From Planctomycetaceae bacterium (GTDB lineage Bacteria; Planctomycetota; Planctomycetia; Planctomycetales; Planctomycetaceae), in the NCBI GenBank assembly GCA_018699955.1, contig JABISG010000155.1, positions 1 through 39,046 of the forward strand: 39,046 bases of DNA, written 5' to 3'. This document shows, in pieces, positions 31,817 to 39,046 of this stretch. The translations under genes were made by a program, and so were the position numbers. How positions within the stretch are numbered: position 1 is the first letter of the stretch; the number at the start of each line of letters is the position of its first letter. A model generated the notes under the pieces. It did not search any database. It saw only the letters and a program-made list of their open reading frames with translations, and was not told the DNA's origin.

Positions 31817-33787
31817 ATGTCCCGCGGTTCGCTATTTTTCTTGACTGGTAGCCTCGTCCTGCTTGCCGGGGCCGGTTGTTCGCGCTCTCTGGAACTGGAT
31901 ACGATTTCCAGTTTCACCGATGCGCTAGCGGAGGGTGATGTCGAAACCTTGAAAGATGGCTCGTCGGTCGCGTTTCAGGAGAAGGCGCTGCGCACCGACA
32001 TGGCAGCGGACAATTTGAAACTGTTGAAGTTGCCCAAGGGCGAAGTTTCAGTCCTCACCCAGAAGGACATTTCGGAAACCGAAAAACTGGTGACCGTGAC
32101 CGTCGGCAAGAAGAAACGAAAAGTCCGCTACAAACTGGTTCGCGAACTGGATGACGATGAAAACTGGGTTGTTGACGAAATCATCATTCGGCAAACGCGC
32201 GAAGGGTTAACAGTTGCCAAATCGGTGAGCGACCAAATGGATCTGTTGCTGTCCGTTCGCGAATTCCTCGATGCCTGGAATGTCGGCACGCGAAACGAAG
32301 TGTTGGCGGTCGCAACGCCTGAATTTCAACAGGTCCTCTCCGATCTGCCGGCGGGTTATCTGGCGAAACTGACCGGACAAGCAATCGGCGAACGCAAGTC
32401 GAAATCCAAACTCAAACCCGATGTGCAGATGGACGAAGACATTGCCGTTGTTACGCTGCCGGGCGACGATGGCGATCTGGTGATCTCGTATCGCCTGCGC
32501 GAAGAGGGCTGGAAAGTAAGCGACCTGGCGGTCGAGGCTCGGACAACGGGGAAACACATTCCCTCTGTTGCCAAGATGGCAAACGTCGTTCGCACAACGG
32601 GCGAATTCCTGTCTGCCTACTCCGCAGCCAACAAGAAGGCACTTCAAACGACCGCGACGCGCCAGTTCTTCAATTCGAGCCTCGCACCGGCCGACCTGAG
32701 TATGGTCCAGCTTCCCGCTTCGCTCGAATCGCTACGAGATTATGAAGTCACACTTCACAAGAACCGGGCAGACTTTGTCGTTCGGCGAGACACCGAAGTC
32801 ACGCGATTCAGTCTCATTCGAGATCAGAACCAAACCGATTCGGTCCCGCGATTCTTCGTGGACGATGTGACGATTTACGAAATGGGTAGTCGGCAGGAAA
32901 AACGACTGTCGGCACTCTTCACCGCACACGCCACCATGCTTGTCTTCAGCGAGGCGTTAGGGCAGCGGAATCCTAATCTCCCATTGATTCGCAAAACCGC
33001 CAGCCGCGATTTCAACAAACGCGTCTGGGAACAGGTCGATGGCAAACTGGCAGCACGGATGCCGCTAGCGGAAATCGAAAATGCACGCCCAACCGTACTT
33101 TCCACAACGTTTGAAGGCGCGGTGACCGAGATCACCGTGAAGCAGGGAGCCCTTGCTTTGACCTATGTTCTGCGGGATGAAAACCGACAGATGCGCGTCG
33201 ATGATGTCCACCTTCCGGTCCAAAACCGGCCGACGTCGCTCAAAACCAATCTGGAATTGATGATCCCCATTCGCGATTTCGTTGCCGGCATTGACTCGCA
33301 AGATATCCCGAGATTGCAACGCACTTCGTCTGATGACATGAATCGCATTGTCTGGCGACAGACCGATTCAATTCCGCAAGCCGGCTATGTGGTGCCGAGC
33401 CATTTGCAGCTGGAAATGTCGGCCGTCAAAATTGGCGAAGACGAGGCATTGGTCGTCTTGGGAGATGCACGGCACGGAGCGCAAATCAAGCTGGTGCGCG
33501 AGTATGGGAAGTATGTGATTGACGACGTCCTGCTGATCGCCGGACCGGAATCGTCTCAGCGAGCACATTTGAAACGCACGTTGCGGCTGCAACTGGCAGA
33601 ACGCGGTTTGTGGAACAAGAAAACGCAAACGGTCGCCCGGCCAACTTCGCCCGCCAAACAAGTCCAGCCGGCGACCTTCACCGAGAACGATTTGATTCCT
33701 CCGCCGATTGTTGCGCCGCTGCAAGATACGTTTGGATCAGCCGGTTCACCGCGCGGCTCGGACACGGCCCGACCGAGTGCCAACTGA
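31817..33787 (+). CDS. Envelope protein with five tandem ~110-aa repeats (656 aa)
   Basis: I do not recognise a named family. A signal peptide (residues 1-20) ends at a cysteine (C21, AGAGC), so it may be a lipoprotein, although the lipobox is imperfect. The rest consists of five divergent repeats. Each begins with a helical block (SSFTDALAEGD at 31, VREFLDAWNVG at 147, GEFLSAYSAAN at 262, LVFSEALGQRN at 375, IRDFVAGIDSQ at 484). Each ends with a strand pattern VxDxxL (VVDEIII 118, KVSDLAV 233, FVDDVTI 347, RVDDVHL 460, VIDDVLL 567), giving spacings of 115, 114, 113 and 107 residues. The helix-then-strand layout resembles NTF2-like or Cif-type small domains. The Pro-rich C-terminal tail (about 600-656) is unstructured. 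The start is supported by GGAGCGGAG. The function is unknown. Confidence 0.8.
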   Translation: MSRGSLFFLTGSLVLLAGAGCSRSLELDTISSFTDALAEGDVETLKDGSSVAFQEKALRTDMAADNLKLLKLPKGEVSVLTQKDISETEKLVTVTVGKKKRKVRYKLVRELDDDENWVVDEIIIRQTREGLTVAKSVSDQMDLLLSVREFLDAWNVGTRNEVLAVATPEFQQVLSDLPAGYLAKLTGQAIGERKSKSKLKPDVQMDEDIAVVTLPGDDGDLVISYRLREEGWKVSDLAVEARTTGKHIPSVAKMANVVRTTGEFLSAYSAANKKALQTTATRQFFNSSLAPADLSMVQLPASLESLRDYEVTLHKNRADFVVRRDTEVTRFSLIRDQNQTDSVPRFFVDDVTIYEMGSRQEKRLSALFTAHATMLVFSEALGQRNPNLPLIRKTASRDFNKRVWEQVDGKLAARMPLAEIENARPTVLSTTFEGAVTEITVKQGALALTYVLRDENRQMRVDDVHLPVQNRPTSLKTNLELMIPIRDFVAGIDSQDIPRLQRTSSDDMNRIVWRQTDSIPQAGYVVPSHLQLEMSAVKIGEDEALVVLGDARHGAQIKLVREYGKYVIDDVLLIAGPESSQRAHLKRTLRLQLAERGLWNKKTQTVARPTSPAKQVQPATFTENDLIPPPIVAPLQDTFGSAGSPRGSDTARPSAN

Positions 33788-33958
33788 ACCGGTCGATTTG
33801 ACGGTAATGAGTGAACGCACTATCGGGCGTTGTCGGCATTGGCAACAGAAACAGTTTGGCTGTCTTGATCTGGCTGTGCGAAATCGCGGGCGTTCCTCAG
33901 ACCGGAATTCCAAGCCGGCACGATGTCTTCCTAACTTCGATTGAGTTGTTCCGGATTC

Positions 33959-34702
33959 ATGTCAGCCGAATACCACGTAGAACTCGATGTCTATTGTGGG
34001 CCGCTCGATCTGCTGCTCTATCTCGTGCGGCGGAACGAAGTCGAGAGTGTCGATCTGCCGATCGCCGTCATCACGTCCCAGTTCAACGAGCTGCTGGCGG
34101 TCATCGAGTTGATCGATCTGGATATGGCTGGCGACTTTGTGGTGATGGCCAGCGCGCTGGTCGAAATCAAAAGCCGCATGGTGCTGCCTCGTGCTGAAGA
34201 GGAGACAGTCGATCCGGAACCGGCCACCGATCCGGGCGGCCAATTGATCGAGCAGTTATTGGAGTACAAGAACTTCAAGGACGCTTCGCGGGCATTGGAA
34301 GAGCGGGCAGCCGAATGGCAGGAGCGGTATCCACGTCTCAGCGACGATCGTCCCCGGCAGGGAAAAGACCCGGCAGCCGACCGCATCAAAGAGGTCGAAC
34401 TGTGGGATCTCGTGAGCGCCTTGTCTCGCGTTCTGCGAACGAAGGAAGTCGATAAGGTGGGGCGAATTCGATATGACGAAACACCGATCGCCGTTTACAT
34501 GGAACGCATCGGCGAACGCGTGCGGGCAGAGGGCCGCGTTCCCTTCAGCGAGTTTTTTCAGAAGACGAACGATCGCAGCCGCGTCGTCGGTGTTTTCCTG
34601 GCCGTGCTGGAACTGCTACGGCATCACGCTTTCCGTGCCGAGCAGCCCGACGATTTCGGGGAAATCTGGGTTCTGCCACCCGCGGCTGAAGTCGCCGCGT
34701 GA
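33959..34702 (+). CDS. scpA: Segregation and condensation protein A
   Basis: This 247-aa kleisin bridges the SMC ATPase heads of the bacterial condensin and is needed for chromosome segregation. The N-terminal helical domain has the classic YHVELDVYCGPLDLLLYLV, and PIAVITSQFNELL follows. SALVEIKSRMVLPR is the conserved SMC-binding end of this domain. A winged-helix-like C-terminal part contains FSEFFQ and VVGVFLAVLELL. Length matches ScpA. A TTG 18 bp upstream is open, but similarity begins at ATG 33959. The usual partner scpB is not adjacent in this window, and the next gene is convergent. Confidence 0.93.
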   Translation: MSAEYHVELDVYCGPLDLLLYLVRRNEVESVDLPIAVITSQFNELLAVIELIDLDMAGDFVVMASALVEIKSRMVLPRAEEETVDPEPATDPGGQLIEQLLEYKNFKDASRALEERAAEWQERYPRLSDDRPRQGKDPAADRIKEVELWDLVSALSRVLRTKEVDKVGRIRYDETPIAVYMERIGERVRAEGRVPFSEFFQKTNDRSRVVGVFLAVLELLRHHAFRAEQPDDFGEIWVLPPAAEVAA

Positions 34703-34753
34703 TTCGCGTCACCTTCTCAATTGCGTCCGGCTCTTGAGAACGGAGATACGATC

Positions 34754-36196
34754 CTAGAATCCAAACGCGCCCGTGGCAGCACCCGTGCTATACAGGTACT
34801 GGAATTGCGTGTTGCGCGTCATGGGGACCAGTTGATACACGTATTGTTCCAACACGTCGGTCAGTTTCGCGATGCCGGTCTTCGGGACAATCACGACATC
34901 GTTCGCGCCGAGCGGCATGTCTTGAATGGGCAGCCGCATCTCTTGCGGAATCCGCTTCTGGCCTTCGTACGTCCACTGAGACTTCAGGTTCAGCAACTCG
35001 CCAACTGCCTGATTGTTGATTCCTTGCCGGAATCTGGCGACGGTTCGCATTTCGGCGGTTCGCTTGGGGCCACCTGCCGCAATGATTGCCTGGCTGACGG
35101 TCATTGGCCCACGGATTTTCACGAAACCGGGTCGCACGACTTCACCCGCCACATACACCATACGTTCGAATGATCGGGTCAGCACCACAACATCGTCAAT
35201 GTCTTTCAGGCCGGTGCGCTTCATGGCACCATCGACGAGAACCTGATTGTTCGTGAACTCTCGCACGATGAGAACCGGGGCGGCTTCTTTGTAAAACTTC
35301 TGATACCGTGCGACCACTTCTGCTTCGAGTTCTTCGGGCGTCTTGCCTTCGGCTGTCAGCGTGCCGATTAACGGCAGCGAGATTTTACCGTCGGGGCGAA
35401 TGGTGACGCTATCACTGAGTTTGTCGAGCGCCGAGTTCTCGCCGCTGGGATCGAAGCGAATATCCAACCGGTCCTTAACGCTCAACAGGTACTTCTTTTT
35501 GACCGGCCGTGCGCGGTTTGCCGAAGGATCGTACTGCAGGGCGCGATACCGTTTGACCAATTCGGCTTGCAGCGTTTCCGGCGTCAATCCGGCAGCCTGA
35601 ACCGGTTCGATCAACGGCACGGCAATCATGCCGTCTTCGCGAACCATCACTTTTTCGCTGAAGAGCGGCTTGTGCGGAAACTTGATTTCCAACTCATCGC
35701 CAACGCGAATCGCGTGCATGGCGGGATCGAAGGCTTCCTGGTAGATCTTCGTTTGGTGACCTTGACGCCCCGATTCGCATTCGCGACAGGTCGCTGTCGT
35801 TTCGACTTGTTGCTCAGGAAACTGCGAATGTCCCCAATCGCTGACCGGAACAGCTTCCAGTTGCGGCTGTGGTTCTTCTTGAGGTTTTGTTTGCGGCTGC
35901 GGGACGATGTCGATCGGGTCGAATGTTTGTGTGTCATTTGCTGTTGAACTGAGATCCGAGTCGTCGCCGATGGTTCCCACCAGCGAGACCGGTACGGGAG
36001 AATGTCCGATCGAATCGAAACCGACCGGTTCAATCCGTTGGTCGGCAACCGTGGCCGACCCGGCGGCGAGTTTCTCGGCCGGAGCGTCCGGTCGGTTGTC
36101 GGGTGCGGCGGTCTGATGACCACCGAGAGAACGGCAGCCCGGAGCGCTCGTCAAGAGAAGCGAAAGCAATGCCGCGAAGATGAATAACTGACGCAC
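34754..36196 (-). CDS. Wza-like polysaccharide export protein (lipoprotein, duplicated export domain)
   Basis: This 480-aa protein has a lipoprotein signal peptide ending at C21 (LLLTSAPGC) and a long Pro/Gln-rich linker. Two polysaccharide-export regions follow. One spans about 150-215 (IRVGDELEIKFPHKP, then VMVREDGMIAVPLI), the other about 240-325 (LSVKDRLDIRFDP, then VTIRPDGKISLPLIG). An SLBB-like domain comes next (VYVAGEVVRPGFVKIRG), before the C-terminus. Wza-type proteins form the outer-membrane channel for capsule or exopolysaccharide. The GTG at 36196 was chosen because AAGGGG precedes it at 6 nt and it gives a clean signal peptide; TTG 36226 and GTG 36223 are alternatives. It has no capsule-gene neighbours here, and it converges with scpA. 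Confidence 0.85.
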   Translation of the reverse strand: MRQLFIFAALLSLLLTSAPGCRSLGGHQTAAPDNRPDAPAEKLAAGSATVADQRIEPVGFDSIGHSPVPVSLVGTIGDDSDLSSTANDTQTFDPIDIVPQPQTKPQEEPQPQLEAVPVSDWGHSQFPEQQVETTATCRECESGRQGHQTKIYQEAFDPAMHAIRVGDELEIKFPHKPLFSEKVMVREDGMIAVPLIEPVQAAGLTPETLQAELVKRYRALQYDPSANRARPVKKKYLLSVKDRLDIRFDPSGENSALDKLSDSVTIRPDGKISLPLIGTLTAEGKTPEELEAEVVARYQKFYKEAAPVLIVREFTNNQVLVDGAMKRTGLKDIDDVVVLTRSFERMVYVAGEVVRPGFVKIRGPMTVSQAIIAAGGPKRTAEMRTVARFRQGINNQAVGELLNLKSQWTYEGQKRIPQEMRLPIQDMPLGANDVVIVPKTGIAKLTDVLEQYVYQLVPMTRNTQFQYLYSTGAATGAFGF

Positions 36197-36226
36197 GAAC
36201 AACCCCTTGTTTGACTTGGTCACCAA

Positions 36227-36594
36227 TCGTAGATCATCTCGGAGAGCTTCTGATGAAGAACCTCTCGCTGCTGGAGTTTGTGTGTCGGAAATGCGAAATG
36301 ATTGCTATCAGACAAATCGAGTCCTCAACGGCCATTCTTCAGCAGTTCTCGTTCATTCACCCACCGAGGAAATCGCCTCATCCGCCGGCTGCGGCACAAC
36401 CGAATCGTTCGGAACAACATAAGGGCAATTCGCCAGAAGTTTCGCCTGCAGATGTCTTACAACCGATAGATTCCGCACCGGCGTTACAATTCATGTCGCC
36501 TGACGCGCGCAACAAAAAACCGCCCGGACAAATCGTCTGGGCGGTTGAAAGGTCCCTCGGGCCGCAGCCCGAGGGCTTTGAGTCGCGGTGATTC
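36227..36594. other. Intergenic region between the Wza-like and PQQ-propeller genes
   Basis: This 368-bp stretch holds the double hairpin listed separately (36513-36575) and the upstream region of the Wza-like gene. A plus-strand frame starting at ATG 36253 has a good GGAGAG site, but it runs through the terminator hairpins and has no recognisable domain, so it was not accepted. Confidence 0.5.
36513..36575 (-). terminator. Double-hairpin terminator of the PQQ-propeller gene
   Basis: On the minus strand, the first hairpin after the stop codon is a perfect 9-bp stem (ccctcgggc / gcccgaggg, 36554-36575). The second is a 12-bp stem with one wobble pair (aaccgcccggac / gtctgggcggtt, 36518-36546), followed by a run of T (36514-36519). 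The latter is an intrinsic terminator; the former may add RNA stability. Confidence 0.85.
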
Positions 36595-37899
36595 TTAGCG
36601 TTGCGAAACGGTTGTTTTTGCACCGATGCAGAAGAGGTGATTTTCGGCGCGGATGAAGTACTGCCCCTGGCTGGCAGACAGCGATGAGTAAACCGGCTCG
36701 TCCAGATTGTTTTCGGCGACCACCTCGAATTTCGGGCCGACCTTCACCACTTTGGTGATGCCGTCGTCGTCCTGGTAGAAGACGTGCTTCTTGGTTGCGA
36801 CCAGCGAGCCGCTGTAATGGCGGCCCATGCGTTCCTGCCACATCACTTTGCCGGTCTCTGAGTCGTAGCACGAACCGATGCCGTTGTCGGAAACGAGATA
36901 GAAGTACTTGCCGGCCGCGACGGGCGAGGGAACGTATGAAACTCCCTTGCGGTGGTGTCGCCAGCGGATATGCGATTCGGTGACGTTACCGCTGCCGGTG
37001 GGATCGATCGCCAGAATGTGCTTATCCGGGAATCCGCCGGTGAGGAACAACAGCCCCTTGTTGTAAACCAGCGATGCGACGAACTGTTCGGTTGGGCCGT
37101 CGATAATCCACTGCAGCGAACCGTTGTCGGGGTTGTAGCTGGTCACACATTTGCTGCCCGAGAGCATCATCTGCATGCGACCGTTGATTTCGCGAATGAT
37201 GGGAGTGCAGTAGCTGCGTGTCTTGTTTTCACGCGAGGTCTTCCACAAGGTCTTTCCGTTGTCACGGTCAAGCGCGACAATGTAGGCTTCGCCGTCATGA
37301 TCGCCGTTAACGATGATCGAATCCTTGTAGATCACCGGGCTGCTGCAGAACCCGTGTACGCTGGAGAACACGCCCGGTTTCACCCGCCATTTGAGGTTGC
37401 CTGCCAGATCGTAGGCTGCCACCACCATTTTGCCGGGCGTTGCGCGGCGGCGTTTGCCTTTAACCGCTGGGGCAGGCTGCGTGTCGACTTCCAGAAAACT
37501 GACGTAGACCAGTTTGCCGTCGGTGGCGGGCGTGCCGGAGGCAAAGCTGTTCAATTTGTGTTTCTTTTCCAGCGGTGCATGTACGACGGCCTGTTCCCAC
37601 AGTGTCTTGCCCGACTTGCGGTCGAGGGCAACCAGCATGCGATTTTGCTTTTCGGTGTCGGCCCCCACCACGAAAACGTAATCGTTCCAAACCACCGGCG
37701 AGGAATGTCCGCCGTAGGGCATTTCCACTTTCCAGGCAACGTTTTCACCAACGCCCCACTTCACCGGCCCGTTCGCTTCAGCGATCGAGCCATCTCCACG
37801 CGGCCCCCGCCAACCGGGCCAATTCTCAGCATTGGCCGATTGCGCCAGAACGATTGAAAGCGTAACAACACACAAACCGCGAAACCGTAGGTGACTCAT
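36595..37899 (-). CDS. Secreted PQQ-like beta-propeller protein
   Basis: This 434-aa protein has a signal peptide (about 1-24, ending SANA) followed by ENWPGWRGPRGDGSIAEANGP, a common opening of planctomycete PQQ-propeller proteins. The body consists of repeats of the PQQ-binding-like type: MLVALDRKSGKTLWE, YIVALDRDNGKTLWK, GSCYDSETGKVMWQ and similar blades. It probably forms a seven- or eight-bladed propeller in the periplasm. Such proteins usually lack the catalytic residues of true PQQ dehydrogenases, so function is unknown. A GAGG Shine-Dalgarno site lies 6 nt before the ATG, and a double-hairpin terminator follows the gene, making it an apparently single-gene unit. Confidence 0.9.
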   Translation of the reverse strand: MSHLRFRGLCVVTLSIVLAQSANAENWPGWRGPRGDGSIAEANGPVKWGVGENVAWKVEMPYGGHSSPVVWNDYVFVVGADTEKQNRMLVALDRKSGKTLWEQAVVHAPLEKKHKLNSFASGTPATDGKLVYVSFLEVDTQPAPAVKGKRRRATPGKMVVAAYDLAGNLKWRVKPGVFSSVHGFCSSPVIYKDSIIVNGDHDGEAYIVALDRDNGKTLWKTSRENKTRSYCTPIIREINGRMQMMLSGSKCVTSYNPDNGSLQWIIDGPTEQFVASLVYNKGLLFLTGGFPDKHILAIDPTGSGNVTESHIRWRHHRKGVSYVPSPVAAGKYFYLVSDNGIGSCYDSETGKVMWQERMGRHYSGSLVATKKHVFYQDDDGITKVVKVGPKFEVVAENNLDEPVYSSLSASQGQYFIRAENHLFCIGAKTTVSQR

Positions 37900-38070
37900 G
37901 GAATCCTCACAGTGTTGGGAGGCAGAGAGAACGCATCAAATATTGATGATTAGTGTAGTCGGTTGCGGGAGGCGTTGCCAGCGCGGGGCTTGCGTCGGAA
38001 CATGAGAAGCCGTCGGTGTCAACCGGCTGGTGGAGTGGATGGTGTCCCATCCAGAAAAACAGAAGTTGCC

Positions 38071-38949
38071 TCAGTCGGTCGTCGTTTCCAGGAACTGAAT
38101 CACATCGGTCGCGACATCGCGTTGGGTCACTTTGCCGAACGCTCGCCAACCGGGGACGGCGTTGACTTCGATGACGTGGCACGTTTCCGCACGGTCGTAT
38201 AACAGATCGACGCCAGCGAATTGTGCGCCGACAATAGCGGCTGCTTTGAGTGCCATCTGCTGTTCTTCTTCGCTTGGCGAATACGATTCTGCGCGGCCGT
38301 TGCGCGAAACGTTCGTGCGGAAGTCATCCTCGCTGCAGCGACGAATTGCTCCCAGGATGCGGCCGTCCAAGATCAGCACGCGAATGTCTGTTCCGTCGTG
38401 TTCGATAAACCGCTGCAAGTACAGTACGGCATTGATCCGCTCCAGTGTGCGGAATGTCCGCAGCGCCAAATCGGGATTGCTGACGCGCAGAATACCGCGC
38501 CCTTCCGAACCGAACACCGGTTTGACGACGACATCGCCACCCAATCGTTCAAATGCCTCTTGCGCGGCTTCCGCATTTTCGCAAACGATAGTCGCCGGCA
38601 CCGTCAATCCGGCCGCAGCCAATCGGGCGGTTGTCAGATACTTATCGACGGCGCATTCGATTGCTTTGGGTGAATTGAGAACGGCGACGCCAGCCGCTTC
38701 CAACCGGGCCAGCGCATCCATCCGAAATACCACCTGTTCCAACGAACCGGGCGGCATCGTTCGCACGACGACCGCATCGACGCTCGTCAGATCCAGTTCG
38801 TCAGCGGACAGCGTTGGGCCGTCCAAGCCGAGACCGGCCGTCAGGCTGGGGAAATCGACCCGCGAATACCGATGCCCCCGCGACTCTGCAGCGCGCCGCA
38901 GTTCGTTGCAGTACCAACTTCCCCGATTACCCAACACTGCCACATGCAT
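38071..38949 (-). CDS. RimK-family ATP-grasp ligase
   Basis: This 292-aa cytoplasmic ATP-grasp enzyme resembles RimK-type amino-acid ligases, which join glutamate (or a similar amino acid) to a protein or cofactor. It has the pre-ATP-grasp N-terminal part (MHVAVLGNRGSWYCNEL), VDKYLTTARLAAAGLTVP, the ATP-binding lysine and Gly-rich loop VVKPVFGSEGRGI (K143), the DIRVLILDGRILG strand and the metal-binding IEVNAVPGW (E261, N263). In planctomycetes and methylotrophs a related ligase is associated with tetrahydromethanopterin synthesis; that assignment is possible here but not shown, as no other cofactor gene lies in the window. The gene is isolated. The ATG is the first of two nearby ATGs (38949 and 38945, the latter out of frame). 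Confidence 0.88.
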   Translation of the reverse strand: MHVAVLGNRGSWYCNELRRAAESRGHRYSRVDFPSLTAGLGLDGPTLSADELDLTSVDAVVVRTMPPGSLEQVVFRMDALARLEAAGVAVLNSPKAIECAVDKYLTTARLAAAGLTVPATIVCENAEAAQEAFERLGGDVVVKPVFGSEGRGILRVSNPDLALRTFRTLERINAVLYLQRFIEHDGTDIRVLILDGRILGAIRRCSEDDFRTNVSRNGRAESYSPSEEEQQMALKAAAIVGAQFAGVDLLYDRAETCHVIEVNAVPGWRAFGKVTQRDVATDVIQFLETTTD

Positions 38950-39013
38950 TGAAAACGTCCACGATCTCGTTTCGTATCAACCTCGGTCATATTTGTCGCG
39001 TCTGTTCGGTTGA

Positions 39014-39037
39014 GTGCCAATGGCGTGTCGCCGGTGC
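39014..39037. repeat. REP-like arm, copy 3 (degenerate)
   Basis: The sequence gtgccaatggcgtgtcgcc followed by ggtgc matches the arm at 30932-30955 with two substitutions, which weaken but do not abolish the hairpin. Its partner arm would lie beyond the window end. Confidence 0.65.
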
Positions 39038-39046
39038 AGCGTGGTA

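Noticed and set aside
33807..33944. Short ORF between the five-repeat gene and scpA
   Set aside because: It has no ribosome-binding site or recognisable sequence, and overlapping frames look equally random.
36253..36591. Plus-strand ORF of 112 codons with a GGAGAG site
   Set aside because: It runs through both hairpins of a minus-strand terminator, has low-complexity composition and no recognisable domain.

Overview
The window is a piece of a planctomycete chromosome, probably from the order Planctomycetales. The diagnostic genes are two DUF1501 proteins, a PSD1-type cytochrome/DUF1549/DUF1553 protein, a PVC-type CxxCH heme protein with dehydrogenase and HEAT regions, an isochorismatase-like/ThuA fusion, a GH33-like BNR protein, and loosely packed genes separated by GC-rich palindromic repeats. 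No rRNA, tRNA, CRISPR array, prophage or transposase gene was seen.

Layout. 1-3271: a DUF1501 gene, an acidic hypothetical protein, a Lys-rich mini-protein, a cold-shock protein with a clear terminator, and an HU-type protein. 3611-6118: an unrecognised 296-aa protein, a PycTM-like membrane protein (the effector type of Pycsar defence) with no cyclase beside it, and an orphan CbiO-like ATPase. 6129-10127: pyrF, facing away from a pair of lipid-linked glycosyltransferase genes (GT2 and ArnT-like). 10135-11317: a membrane-anchored metallo-beta-lactamase-fold protein preceded by a 47-aa membrane protein. 11577-16796: a secreted catabolic pair, the isochorismatase/ThuA fusion and the 1165-aa heme protein. 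17168-21560: a membrane protein with DUF11-like domains, a methyltransferase and a WaaP-like kinase, punctuated by two elements with inverted ends. 21571-24759: a compact minus-strand operon of BNR/sialidase-like protein, PlsC acyltransferase and phosphohexomutase. 24868-29470: PSD1 and DUF1501 genes with a toxin-antitoxin cassette lodged between them. 29782-39046: a zinc alcohol dehydrogenase, a BON protein, a five-repeat envelope protein, scpA, a Wza-like export protein, a PQQ-type propeller protein and a RimK-like ATP-grasp ligase.

How the genes fit together. Most of the window is a mix of housekeeping genes (pyrF, scpA, csp, hup, phosphohexomutase, plsC) and the secreted or envelope-attached catabolic proteins planctomycetes carry in large numbers. 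A single dedicated pathway is not evident. The most unusual observations are the toxin-antitoxin cassette bounded by near-identical 16-bp direct repeats exactly 540 bp apart, the PycTM-like gene paired with an unknown protein, the envelope protein built of five ~110-aa repeats, and at least three families of short palindromic or inverted-end repeats.

All functional names come from recognising motifs by eye; no database search was run. Start codons were chosen from Shine-Dalgarno spacing, signal peptides and the point where family similarity begins, and uncertain ones are flagged.
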